Positions 1-11,712 of a DNA stretch of 64,000 nt are shown here, in pieces. Every line of letters starts with the position of its first letter. Positions within the stretch are counted from its first letter, which is position 1. The notes under the pieces are model-generated. The model worked only from the letters and a program-made list of their open reading frames with translations. It was not told where the DNA came from and ran no database searches. The stretch is from Euwallacea fornicatus. Lineage: Eukaryota; Arthropoda; Insecta; Coleoptera; Curculionidae. The translations under genes and the position numbers were made by a program. The stretch is from positions 1,302,001 through 1,366,000 of the forward strand of contig NC_089573.1 in NCBI RefSeq assembly GCF_040115645.1, read 5' to 3'.

Positions 1-215
1 CCTAAGGATAATTATTATGTGGTCTGCTTTGATGTCCCTACGGTAAATACGCAAGTTTTGTTTTGAATTAAATTTAAAATTGCCCGCGAAGATTCTGTCT
101 AGTAAGTGAGATAAAAGGTTAGGTTATGTCTTTGTGTTATCATTATGGGGTAATAAGAAACTTGCGTATTTACCGTAGGGACATCAAAGCAGATCACATA
201 ATAATTATCCTTAGG
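1..215. mobile_element. Hairpin MITE with 58-bp terminal inverted repeats
   Basis: Positions 1-58 and 158-215 are inverted copies matching at 57 of 58 bases, separated by 99 bp of unique AT-rich sequence. The ends read CCTAAGG...CCTTAGG. No coding capacity is present, so this is a non-autonomous foldback/MITE-type element. Its superfamily is unclear: the ends do not resemble the TACAGGG ends common elsewhere in the window. The left boundary coincides with the window edge, so the arm may continue outside it. Confidence 0.85.
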
Positions 216-1116
216 TTTTCCATTGATTTTTCCCTGAATTAATTCTTAAATAAGTTAGAAATCAGCAAAAAGGGAAAATTAATTTGAAATGGGGTGTTTA
301 CGCTTACGTTGTTGGCGACATTGTGTTTTGACATTAATTCTGACCAATCATGGCGCCGAACGGTTACGCGGGACATTCAAATTTTTGAATTTTGGAGGCG
401 TTTTGAGCCAAAACGGCTGTAACTAGAAGACTGAAAAAAATACTGAAAGATAGCCGGTCTTGCATACTATGACCTCCATATAAAAATTTTTCAATTGGAT
501 AATCCGTACAGGCGCAAAAAAATAAAAACCAATTTCCCATGTTAATCTCCTATATTCAATGTTCGCTTGGACACCCTGTATTATGTTTATTGTACATCTT
601 ACGTGCCTATCTTCGCGCCAATGCTACCAAGGACCGTCGATTATTGGAATAATTCCCACTATCGTTCCATAAAATACTTTCGGGTTGTCCTCTGTATCAA
701 GAACGGAAGCTGTTGTGCAGCAACATCTAAAAAATCTGCAGTTTTATCACCACGCAGATTAGTTTAAATTGAAAATAAGTAGGCCTACAACTGCCCTTGC
801 ACCACGACCTAGCAGACCTGTGTGGCCTCATCGTCATGCATGTATCTCAACAACAAACTTTTGCGACATAATGTTTAAGTGAAACATTATCTTATTTTTA
901 ACCTAGGCAATAGCCTCCTAAAATATGTTCACTCTATTTCCGGATACTCTGTATGTGTGTGACACTCCGAAATGTTTTTGCGTCAAAATAAATCATTATA
1001 AAATTTAACAAATGCGCAAAACTGCACCCTCCGAGATTTAGGCGGTGCCGTTGTATGTAATGGAGCTGTATCTAAAATATCAGAGTTGAAGAATGGAAAG
1101 AAATAAACTAAAGATG
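216..1116. other. AT-rich intergenic DNA, no gene seen
   Basis: No supported gene. A lone ACACCCTGTA, the typical end of the mariner-like elements found elsewhere, lies at about 570-579 without an obvious partner. Confidence 0.5.
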
Positions 1117-1672
1117 TCCAGTTTGATACACTTATCCGAAATAGTTGCACTTCGCGTTCTTTTCATGATTCCTGGCAAACATTCAACATCTGGCAGTTTT
1201 AGAACATTTAAACAGAATTTTCGCTGTTTTAACTTATTTAAAGCTCAATTTCGTAAATTTGATCGATTTATGTACATTTCGCACGATTTTATGATTCGAG
1301 AGCGAAATAATCGTTTTCAACCGTTCTGGTCAATTTAAATACTATCTCGATGATAATCCTTTAACATAAAATCAATGCGAAATGTACATAAAGCGATCAA
1401 ACTGGTCAAATTAAACTTTAAATAAATTAGAGCAGTGAAAATTTTTCGTAACTGTTTCAAAACTGCCAGATGCCGAAAGATTGCCAGGAATCATGAGAAT
1501 AATGCGAAATGCAACTAATTCGGATAAATGTATCAAACTGGGGTTCGTACAAGAACGAAGACGGAATATTTTATTTAAATGATCCAAAACGGTAAAAACA
1601 TTTACTTTCCTTTGTCGGCATAAACTCATTGCGAAATATACGTAAAACCACTAAGTTGATCAAATTAAGCAT
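1117..1672. repeat. Inverted plus tandem cluster of a ~200-250-bp repeat
   Basis: Sequence at 1117-1340 (starting CCAGTTTGATACACTTATCC) recurs inverted at about 1366-1546 (ending ATGTATCAAACTGG). A further partial copy at about 1575-1672 follows in the same orientation as the second. Shared blocks include TGCGAAATGTACATAAA, AAACTGCCAGATG and TTGCCAGGAATCATGA. Similar short open frames on opposite strands here are a product of the inversion, not genes. It may be a satellite fragment or a degraded foldback element. Confidence 0.75.
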
Positions 1673-2295
1673 TGAGCAAGTCGCTGACGATCATTTGCCA
1701 AGATAAGGGCTTCATCGTCCAACAAGAATTTGTCCTCCGCTCTTCGACAATAAATCTCTTCAGGAAACAATTCATCAATGAGCAAATTTTACTATTGGCT
1801 AATGAGACAAAACGCAGGCTCGGATTAAGTGACCCGATTTAAACGAAAACTCCTTGAAAGTCCCTTGAAATCCAATCTTCCTTGCGAACAGTTCAATAAC
1901 TTTTTAAAGCAGTTCAATTACTGGAAGACTAATTCAACTGCTCTGAAATTAGTTCAATTACTGTGGTAGCAGTTCTATTACTGAATAAAATGTAAAATGA
2001 ATTACCAATTGCAACTATTTTTGTTTAGCAATAAAAAAGGGAAGAGCTGAATCATGTATGAAGAGCTATATATAGAGCTTATTGCTTTTGAAAGTAATTG
2101 AACGAACGTATTCGAATTAGCTTAAAGTTGAATTACGTTTTTAATTATAATAATTTGAACTCAATTACGGTAATGAAAGCGCTAGCTCTACTTCGGAGTT
2201 TATAAGTGACTGTGCTTCAAACGACTTCTAGACCATTTAGACGCCAAATACTGTTCTCTTTTTAATGCAAAAGACAGACTCTGTATACTTACTCA
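1673..2295. other. No feature recognised
   Basis: AT-rich sequence with no supported gene or repeat. The short motif AGTTCAATTACTG recurs with variation several times between about 1890 and 1990, which looks like a weak local duplication. Confidence 0.4.
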
Positions 2296-3181
2296 TACAG
2301 GGCGTTTCGGAAAAAATCTGCCAATTGCTTACTTGAAGTTTCGGTGACTGACATAAGGAAAATGGTTAATACGTACATCAGTCAATTTCCACATCCTATT
2401 TGAAATACATGGTGGTAAAAAAAAGTTTTGTTTTTTTCTATTAAGTCTTTCTGGAATTAAATATTTTTTTGAAAATTGAGAAAAGTAAGATCGGTGTAGG
2501 GACACATCATTTAATAGGTAAATGATGTTTCATTTCGCTAGTGGCGTCCGCATTGCTGTGATGCGAATATTTTAAATAAGAAATGTGATATGCTGCTGGT
2601 TTAAAGAACGAAATTAATTTTTTCAATGCTTCATGTTTCTGTGAAAAAGTCCTTTGCATATTGTTCATAACATTAATCATATTCATGGAAAAAGACTATT
2701 AAAATTATTAGACCAAGTTGACTTGCAACAATGCATGCATCGGCTCATTTTTGCATTTTGTCGGGAAACTACTTGATAAATTGCTGGTGTTTTTTTTTGT
2801 GGTAATTAAATCAATTACTCGATTTTCTTAATTTTTAGATAAAAACGGTTAACGTTTCAACGGATTTCTTTCTTCGCAGAAATATGGAGTATACATTCAA
2901 AAAGTAACTTTTTTTTTTTTTTTAAGTAGCGTATCATATTTTGAGAATATGTAGGGTCGCATCAATGGGGATGCCGCTAGTGAAATTCGAAACATCCCTT
3001 TAAAAGATTTGTGTGTGCGCACCTACCTTACGATCCTCAACTTTCGCAAAAGTACTTGATGCCGCAACTGACTTTTTAGAAAAAAATATAATTTTTTACC
3101 ACCCTCTATTTCAGACAGAAACCGACAACGGAGTCATATTCTCATGAACTTATGAACAGACTTACTCTGAAATGCCCTGTA
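2296..3181. mobile_element. Foldback mariner-like MITE with long degenerate inverted arms
   Basis: The ends TACAGGGCGTTTCGG (2296) and the inverse of TACAGGGCATTTCAGAG (3181) are followed inward by matching blocks. These include GGTGGTAAAAAA-type sequence at about 2410 and its inverse near 3105, and CATTTCGCTAGTGGCGTCC at about 2531 with its inverse near 2970. Arms are about 250 bp each. A TA follows the right end at 3182-3183; the left flank reads CA. There is no transposase frame. This is an old non-autonomous element of the Tc1/mariner type. Confidence 0.75.
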
Positions 3182-5189
3182 TATCCTTAAATAGTACCAC
3201 TCTGGAGGGGCAACTTCCTAATACCTGACCCTACGTCTATCTTTTTAGGTTTTCGAGATATTCCACTGTTTCAAATGGAAGCTCTCCAAAGCACGTTCCT
3301 TATCATATCTTATCATCGGGGACCGGCTACTCAATTTTTTTGCCGACGCATCAATAATTATTATTTTTCTTATGCTTTCTGTCTTTTATGCATCTTCAAA
3401 CTGTACCGATTCAAAGAAATAATTTAGTGACACGTCCATCCAAATATCTCATCTATATTATGAATACACTGACACAAATTGAATTTGTGGCAGAGTCGGA
3501 ATATTACGCTCATGAGGAAGCTATCGTGAGCTATCTCTTCATCCACGCCGTGAGTCCCTCATAGTCATACCGGGGTGGGCTAATTGAACACTATGATATC
3601 GACGACGATAGTTTTATCTCTTAAGTAATCAATACTAAACGTACCAACCCCATGAATGGTTCAGAATTGAAACACTACACCGAGAAATCCTTGTTAAAAT
3701 ATTTAAACGACACAGAAGAAATTCAATTTGTATGCTGATTGGATGGAAGTCAGGTCTAAGGGGGGGTCACTACAAAGGGTGCGGAGTTAAATCTTATCAG
3801 ATGATCTGGTACCTAATAGGTGAAAAATGAGCCGTTAGGCAGACAGTCATCAACTGATATGGCCAGAAACAGAGAAATTTTAATCAATAAATTTAAATAG
3901 AAATAACCCGGTTACTTTATGCCTCTATATGCTTCGCTGACAGACATTTATGCTCTCGAGTGTTAATTCTCTAATAAAGCACGAGGCAGTCTGTTAATAC
4001 AGTTTAATGGCTCTACAGGTTTCGATACCTTTGAAGTGTTTTTAATTACTCCAATTAACAGGTCGTCACTTTAATGTACACAGCGGCTAGAATTGAGAAC
4101 AGAGATGGTTAATATATCTCAGAGGTGTAAATACAGGTTTCATTACTCCTTCAACTTGCGCTCGCGTCGTTTGCAGGTATTAGGGGGAACAGAGGTTTCC
4201 AATAAATTTTACGGCCGTTTTAGTCATCAGGGGGAATGTTCCCGCCGATGCCATAAAGTTCCCGAAACCATACCATAATTCAATAAATAAAAATCGAATC
4301 ACGACCTTTTAATTTTTATAGCCCAATTGATGAAAGAGCTCCATTCTGGACAAGTATTTTTTATGGGCTAACCCCTTACTTTGAGACATATATCACTGAT
4401 ACCACCAAAGAGTTGATTTCAAATTTGACGTAAATTAGAAGCATTTTTATGGGCTTACTCAGATAACAACAAGTAATTTATGCGGCCAAGTCAAATTTCT
4501 ACATGAGCCCCAGAGTTCATTGGTTTCAAAGCCCTCGACCAGGGTGAGAGAAGGTGCTGAAAATTTATCACACACACGTTGAATAGTTTGTTAGAAGGTA
4601 TATTTACGCTAATACTCTTTAGTAGACAAGTCTGAGAGATAACTTCAGGCAAAAGCTGCTTAACTCTATGTGCAAGAAGTAAAACGTTGTAATATATTAT
4701 TGATGTTGCTTAACATTACCTGTGCGTATGAATACTTACTTAAGTTAATAAGATGCATTCTCGCTGTGCTTGTGAGTTATAAAATATGCGCAGATATATG
4801 GTGCCCCCCTACGAAGATATACTCCATTTATAATTTAAATTGTGTGACTCGATCGGTGTAACAAGTCTGAAGATATATATAGGGGGAATTAATAATATTG
4901 GCATCTCTGAAAACCATGAAGATCATCTCGGAAAAATTGTAATCGTGCACATTACTAAAATAAATGTATTTACGGACCTAATGCTATTGCATCTGGGAGA
5001 GGTTCCATCTATCAAGCGCAGTATCATTAGGTACCTAGCAATTTTAATAATTTGATGCACACCTACCATTTTCGAAGTCATTTATCACCTTTTTAGTATA
5101 GCTGTATATGCATAAGTTATTCAAATTTATATCGAACTAGATGTTCCCATTTTAATTTGCATATTTTGATAACTTGTATTTCAGATTTA
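3182..5189. other. Intergenic DNA, nothing recognised
   Basis: About 2 kb without a recognisable gene, RNA or mobile element. The small open frames at 4093-4278 and 4670-5055 have no detectable family signature and no clear splice or promoter context. Confidence 0.4.
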
Positions 5190-6226
5190 TACAGGGTGTC
5201 TCTGAAATTACTGTACAGTGTCCGACCGAAAATTTCTGAACCAAAAGCATGGTGTTTTAGACAAACTTATCTATATTCGATGCTGCTTCGTTTTGCCGCT
5301 ACTAGATGCGAAAGTTCTAAAAATTATATCGTTTCTACGAAATACTTGCTAAATATCGATTTTCACTAATTTTTGCAATTACGAGTTGTTACATAAATTG
5401 TCTTGATGTAAGCGGGATCTTTTTTTAACGCACGATTATAATAAAAATGGGGCGTGGTTTATAAATAAAATTTTGTATTTTGTTACCCCTTGCATGAATG
5501 GTTTTAAATTTTTCTTTGCTATTAGCTGAATTTATTTTTAAACTTTTTTGTCTCTTGTAAAATTGTCACCAGACGCACAGTTTCGCTGCTATAAACTATT
5601 AACCAGTACTCGTAATTCCTCATTGTTCCGTAGACTATGTTAAAGAAACCTGATGCAATGCCCAAAGCACAGGTTAAATTTTGGAACGAGTTTATTTATT
5701 TTATTATATTTATTTCTTCAGGAAAACGGGCAACGCTTTGAACATTTGTTAAAAAAGCCAAAATAAATTGCTGGTTATTTAGAATTATAACTTTTCATGT
5801 TTTTGTCTCAGTAAACAGTGATGAATTGTGAGATACCGTAAATAATCTTTTTTATAGAAAAACCGCATGCCTGAAGAGCAAAAAAGACAAAAAAGCTCCA
5901 AGATAAAGTCAGTTAGTGTCGGAGCAAAAAATTTAAATAATTCGTATAGAATCTTTTATTTACGAACCACGTGCAGTTTTCAATATTTCCCCGCACTAAA
6001 AAAAGCTAATTTATGTAGTAACTCTTAGTTTCAAAATTAGTGGAAATCGAGAAAAGTATTTAGTAATCATTTAATAAAAAAAAAATATATTAATTTGAGA
6101 ATTTTGGAGCCCTGTAACGACAAAACGAAGCAACGTTGGACATAGATAAGATAGCCTAAAACGCCTTATTTTTGGATAAAAAATGTTTGGTCAAGCGTTG
6201 TGCAGTCATTTCAGGAACACCTTGTA
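5190..6226. mobile_element. Foldback mariner-like element, ~500-bp inverted arms
   Basis: The left end TACAGGGTGTCTCTGAAATTA and the inverse of the right end (TACAAGGTGTTCCTGAAATGA) continue into long inverted arms. CTGCTTCGTTTTGCCG at about 5284 pairs with its inverse near 6127, and TTTTCACTAATTTTTGCAATTACGAG at about 5359 pairs with sequence near 6033. TA flanks both ends (5188-5189 and 6227-6228), as expected of Tc1/mariner target duplication. No transposase remains. Confidence 0.8.
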
Positions 6227-7349
6227 TATACAAGAAGTTTTTTTTTCATGCATGATGGAGTAGGGCAGAGATAAATGAGGAATTCGAACAGCTGGTTTTC
6301 GAGGCATTTCAGAGATACAGTTACTGACGAAATTGAATATATACCTATCTAATTTTTAAACAGTTTTAAAGGAATTCAACATTTAAATGATTTTCAAATA
6401 ATAATCTTTTATTGTCTTAATTGTTATATATTCAAAATCGACATTACAACAGAAAAATTGAAAAAAAGTTATAAGTCTTTATTAGAATCAAAGAACATGA
6501 AAATGAGCGAAAACAATGGCACAAAATTGAGGGTATATCTTATAGAAATGGGGCAACTAAAGGTACAATATTGAAGGGTAATCATTAGTTAAGCAGCCCT
6601 TAGCTTTGAGGTTCTCAAAAGGTCAGACATAGAAGCAACTAATTTTTCCATAAGTGAAGATTAATAGGAAGATTATAGATGAGCCAAGTCTTTACTACCG
6701 TTGCGGTATGTTTGTGATATTTTTTATTTTTCCACGAAACGATGCGTGTTACTTTTCAAAATTTGTCAGTATTTACATTTATCCATTATAATGTTCGCAA
6801 ATTCCATATTTCCATTATTCCACATAAAATCCCATAATACTACCCTACCACCTTCGCGTTTAACAGGTGCAACTGCGTGTTTTCGTTTCAAAGCAGCATT
6901 TGGTTTCCTCCAACCATCTGAACAAAATAAATAAATTAAAAAAAATTACATTCTTTAAAAAGGTTTTAACATATTTTATATACATTTTAGTGAAGTTTAA
7001 TCTTTTTAGTCTCTTCTGTTTTGAAACGAAAGACTTTTTACGAGGAATTAGTCCGTGATAACCATATTTTCAGAGTGCTTTGCCGATTATTTCCACTGAT
7101 ATAGAATGTTGGTTCCTCTTACCAATTTCGATACATAATTTTGGTGCGCTTAATTTCGGATTTTCTTCCATTTTCCGCAAAATAAATTGTTCATCTACAG
7201 GAGTCGAGGTCTTTCCCCTTCTCTACCAGCTTATTTGCAATTGTTTTTTCAAAAACCATAAAGGAAAAAGGTTCTCTACATCGTCGCGTGTACTTTACCG
7301 ACTGATTTTCCTATTCCTTGAAAAGGTTTTCCTTGATGGTACCATTGTA
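6227..7349. other. Intergenic DNA, nothing recognised
   Basis: AT-rich, with only short open frames and no recognisable protein family. Confidence 0.4.
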
Positions 7350-8599
7350 CGAGGATAGTCCCAAAAGCACCCGATCTAACACTTAAAGAAAAGAAATTGA
7401 AACGTGTTACATAGTTTTTCAACAGAGTTCTCTTTGGGACTTTTTTCACGCGATGTTTAATGCTCTAGAGATAGTAAAAAGTTTCGAATGTATCAAAGTG
7501 GGCATCAATCTCCGATTCCACATCTTCATTATTGGCAAATCTCTGTTCACCAAGCTATTTTTTCAAGTTTGGAAATTAAAAATAATCTGAGGGGTATAAA
7601 TCTGGTGAATAGGGTGTCTGCGAAAAAAAAAATCGAAAACAAGTTAATTGATTTTGGCCCTTACGATTACGAAATTGTGGACTGTTTTGTTCTTTTGATG
7701 AAGTAAGACCTCTTTTCTGCCAATTGCAATCGTCTTTTCCTGATTTCTTCGCTCAAACGTTGCATAAATTTGCATGTTCTCCATTTATTGTTTTTCCTTT
7801 TGGGGAGATATTCAATAGAAATTATCCCACATGCATCCTAAAACACTGACGCCATTACCTTTTCTGCACATGGAACGGTTTTCGCCTTCTTTGAAGCCGA
7901 TTCTCTCCTTTGAGTCTATTGTTATAACTGCTCTTTCATCTTAGGTGTGAAATGATTGACCGATGTTTCATTCATCATTATGAATCGACGCAAAAATTTT
8001 GTTTATTGGTGTGAAACTTTGTCAAACACTCCCTTGAAACACCTCCACGACGCTGTGTTTATTCATTTTGCGCGTAGCTTTCTTATATCTAATTGTTCAG
8101 TCAAAATGGGACATTCAGTATTTTTCCAAATGCCTAATCGCGACGACTAACTAGCGCAAATTTAGCCGGCGGGCTGCCATGACAGTTTTGTGGATTTTCA
8201 CTACAATTTCTGAAGTGGTCAGATCTGGAGTGTCATCGGGTCGACCGCTGCGGAGTCCGGTTTGCCATCTTGTACGAGTGCGTTTAAACTCTGCCATCCA
8301 ACATTTTACTGTTTTTAATGAAGGACCAGATTTCCCTAGAGGAGAATCTAACTCTGTTTTGATATTGATTTATTGATATTAAGACTTTTCAAATGAAAGT
8401 ATTGAATTACCCATTCATGAGCGTTTTTCCTCATGTTTACACAATCTCTAAAGACGACTTCGAAACAAACAAAAATCAACGTAGAGCCCTCAAACCTTCG
8501 ACATGAGCTTTTTAAAGTTAGGTTTTCGTAACACAGGCGAATTTTTATCAGAAAAGTTGACTCTATATGTCATGTGGGGTACTTTTGGGGCTGTCCTCG
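7350..8599 (-). mobile_element. Degenerate mariner element, family A (minus copy)
   Basis: Ends of the form CGAGGACAGTCCCAAAAGTACC are present in inverted orientation at both boundaries, each flanked by TA (7348-7349 and 8600-8601). Length (1.25 kb) and minus-strand transposase remains fit a full-length mariner. The same family occurs in the opposite orientation at 37128-38388, sharing both its ends and its transposase. Confidence 0.85.
7390..8434 (-). pseudogene. Mariner transposase relic, family A
   Basis: Translating the minus strand with frame changes gives recognisable mariner blocks in order. These are an N-terminal region beginning near an ATG at 8434, a GRPDDTPDLT linker region, an eroded first catalytic block, a KGKT-like strand, and near the C-terminus TPYSPDLYPSDYF, which carries the third catalytic aspartate of a DD34D enzyme, followed by FANNEDVESEIDAHFDTF. 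Several stops and frameshifts interrupt it, so it cannot make active transposase. It is closely related to the plus-strand relic at 37320-38340. Confidence 0.85.
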
Positions 8600-8964
8600 T
8601 ATAACTTGTTTCTGTTTTTCAATGAAAGTTTCGCTACTCACACGAGCAATTTTCATTAGGTCTAACTCGTTTTTACAGGACGACTAAATAAAATAATAAA
8701 ATCTAACAAATAATTTTTTTTCGATCGTTTTTTTATATGTTCAAAATATTTCTGTAAACAAAAGTAGCTGCCTGCTGTATCAGCGTTTTCGTGCGTTTTC
8801 TTGTTTTTTGCCTACAGCAATGACTCATAAATATTTTTCTTCCTGTTTTTTACATTTCAACATTGATTCTGGATATGTAAGAACTAATGTTAAAAAAAAT
8901 TAGTTGAAAAACGATTCGATCTCAAACTTTCTTAGATTGTTGAAAAAATCTATAGACGTGATAT

Positions 8965-8994
8965 AGAGGTGTGCAGTCGCGCCTGCACACCTCT
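8965..8994. repeat. Perfect 12-bp-stem hairpin
   Basis: AGAGGTGTGCAG (8965-8976) and CTGCACACCTCT (8983-8994) are perfect inverted copies around a 6-base TCGCGC loop. The stem is GC-richer than its surroundings. It could be a structured RNA element or a cruciform; there is no family match. Confidence 0.7.
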
Positions 8995-9378
8995 TTTGGT
9001 CATTCGGCTACGGAGCGTATGAGCAGGATGTCTCGAGGAGGGAAAGTTCAAATAAAACGCCCGAAAATCTAAATATGTGTGTCTTAATTTATTCATCGAC
9101 TTTTACGTTAAACTATTTTACTATAATACTGACTGATGGTGGTGTATTTGATTACAAAGCTGACTTTAATTTTATATCTCCCCTAAGCACATTGTCCTAG
9201 CCAATTTACTAGCAGTTTGCTTCGTAATTTAAAACAAATTTGGCAGCCGATGTCGCGCTCATAGGTCAAATGTGTTTGGCCACCTCAAAAAAAAATAGAA
9301 ATGAAAATATATTTCTAGTCCTTTTCTACATAAATATCTACACAAAATACAAAAACAAGATCTGGTCCTAAGCGTATG

Positions 9379-9418
9379 TTATAATATAATATGTATATAT
9401 ATATACTATATATATATC
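9379..9418. repeat. AT microsatellite
   Basis: Imperfect TA-dinucleotide run of about 40 bp. Confidence 0.8.
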
Positions 9419-9843
9419 CAAAAAGTCACAGCATATTCACTTCTTATAGTTCAGTACTTACAAACAGGGGAGGATCGTTACCGGCTCTAATATCTTCATT
9501 TATAAAATCTTTAATGAGATTCTTACCATTGCAATAACACTAGAAGTACGCTAATTCCTTTTGCTGTCGTTGGAAATTTATACACTGCTAAAAATATATT
9601 GCACATTTCATTATTTTAGCTTATTTTACACTTGGATAAAATAAGTAAAAAAAAAAACAGCTATAGCATTCATTACAGCACAAGGGCGTGCATAATTTCC
9701 CAACGTGTCTTGACCATTACAGCTAGGACTGTAGAACAAATCGGTTGAGGTATGTTTAGTTAAAGAGTAATTATTTACAAATACGTACAATAAATAGAAG
9801 AAATAAATAAAACAATATAGGATGAGCGAGAATGTGAAAATAG

Positions 9844-10014
9844 TCAGTCGGAGCTAGGTTTTTTGATTTCGGCAGAATTCATGGAAATTTCTGGCAACCC
9901 TGTGGTCTCATCCCAGTCGAGATGGGTGCTGCTCTCCATGGGATAATCTTGATCGTTCAGACTGTCTTCTGTCGTAGTGGGAGCCACCGTTGTGTTTTCG
10001 CGAGTTACTTCCAC
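9844..10014 (-). CDS. Terminal coding exon of an unidentified protein (56 codons)
   Basis: On the minus strand, a splice acceptor (...ACAAATACAAATAG) at 10015-10016 precedes a frame open from the first base to TGA at 9844-9846. The peptide starts VEVTRENTTVAPTTTEDSLN and ends AEIKKPSSD. It is Thr/Ser/Asp/Glu-rich, has an ENTT sequon, and has higher GC than the flanks, all of which look like real coding sequence. I do not recognise the protein. The acidic, Thr-rich composition would suit an extracellular stalk or a cytoplasmic tail. It lies 3.6 kb downstream of, and on the same strand as, the FGF terminal exon, and its phase-0 acceptor matches the FGF intron 2/3 phase. So it is either the last exon of a neighbouring or overlapping gene or an alternative 3' exon of the FGF gene. 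Confidence 0.7.
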   Translation of the reverse strand: MEVTRENTTVAPTTTEDSLNDQDYPMESSTHLDWDETTGLPEISMNSAEIKKPSSD

Positions 10015-11712
10015 CTATTTGTATTTGTTATTTAATAAGGTATCTTTAACTGAGTGATTTTTTATTTAAAAAAAAAAAAAAACACTTCGGCTAAATTTAT
10101 TCAGTCTTGTGCGGGCGAAATTAGTCAATATTTAATATAATACCCAAAACGGTTCCAGTTAAAAGATGCATGAAAACTCAAAATTCCCAAACTACATTAA
10201 CAGTTAACTAATGGAAAACCATGCGTCAGTTCGTTCGATAATCTAGAGAAAGCTGATGAAAAGTCGTAACTTAATATAATACTAATCTTTGGTACTTTAT
10301 GGTGGATATTAAACGCAGTCAATGTGAGAAGTTGGACTTGCTTCTCTCTAGAATATCCCTCGGTATTGATAACTCTTTAATTGTGCCATTTATAAATACA
10401 TACAGATTTAGCTACCAAGCGTTGGATGAGAAGGTATATAGGAAGATAAAGGTGGGGGGCTTTTACATATAGCGATAACATGTTTAGTGAAGAGTTGTGT
10501 AACGCATAGGCATACAGGGTGGTTCGTTGGAACCTTTTTAAATACAGGGTGAACCGCTAAGGAGAGATCCTGCAGCGTTGGAAACCATGAATTCCATGCG
10601 GTATTGCAAAAAATGATACGTGAAATTGAAATTTTTTGTATCTTTTCATTTGTTTAAATCAAAAATCTGTCATTGCCAGACAGTATAAGAGCTGCAGTTT
10701 GATAAGGTTTCTTTGTTGCTCACTCCAGTTCTATTGCATTTTTCGTCATCTTTCCTGAAATTTGGAACAACATTCGACCTTCTCCTCCCTTTTGTCCTGT
10801 CTGTTTTCGATATGCAGGAATTCTAAGGTGATATCTAGCACGAGGACATCTTAAACGCAAAGCTTTGGGAGTGTGCTAAATTAACAATAATGAGCGGTCT
10901 ACGAGCTGTTGTGTTGAGATTTGTAAGGTTCCCAATGTTTTTGTACATATCAACAAAAAAACTAAATAATATAATTTAATTTTTACAAAAAAATATTTTT
11001 TCATTAGGAACCATGTCAATTGTTAGATTTTTCGTAAGATTGAAAAGATTCTATTTGATTAAAAAGAAAGGTTCTGGGAGGTTTAATATAAAAAAATATA
11101 TAAACATTAAGCGCCTTATAAAGATGTATAGATAATTTTTGTTGTCTTAATCTTAGACACTCTATAATTCATTTTCGCGATCTAAATTAGGATGGAATCA
11201 AAGTTACCGCCCAAAACCTTATAAAGGAGAAATTTGCATACCCAGCGCCCTTATTTTTAAGTGCCCTGCTAGAATCTCACATATAGAAAATGCTTCATCA
11301 ACACCAGAAGGCTCTAAGATTTGTTCGTTTTTACAAGCGTATTCTCTTTATCATCATTGAGCAAACGAGACGAAATCTTACGATTTTTTTTTTCAGTTAA
11401 TAACGCAATAGCAATACAATACATTGTCACATTTTGCCTGGGATGGTCTCACACGAAGCATGAGACTAAGGACCCAGATGTTTCAAAATTAGAGCCTTAT
11501 CCCCTTTTCTCTATATCCCCCCTCAATGGATATTGGCAGATAAGTAGCAGATATTTTCAGAAATTCGAAGAGGGCATTTTAATTTATAGGAATCTAGAAA
11601 TAAGTGAGAGCACGTTCACTAAAAGTTCAAAGGTTTCTAATGAAGAATAGCGAGAAGACTTATTAGAACAGCAAAACATATGTCGATGGCGTTGAAAAAA
11701 TATTTCTGAATA
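10015..11712. other. Intergenic or intronic DNA with stray mariner-like ends
   Basis: No supported exon. Two same-orientation TACAGGGTG motifs lie at about 10513 and 10543, only 30 bp apart, with no matching right end nearby. Short open frames such as 11321-11650 have no family signature. Confidence 0.4.

Larger units (their letters stand above)
8600..9843. other. Non-coding DNA, probable 3' flank of the exon at 9844
   Basis: No coding signal. It holds a perfect hairpin at 8965-8994 and an AT microsatellite at 9379-9418. Because the terminal exon at 9844-10014 is on the minus strand, part of this stretch is probably its 3' untranslated region. A minus-strand AATAAA lies near 9089, but no specific polyadenylation site can be assigned. 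Confidence 0.4.

Noticed and set aside
1093..1629. Two similar small proteins on opposite strands
   Set aside because: Their similarity follows from an inverted DNA repeat; there is no domain or gene structure.
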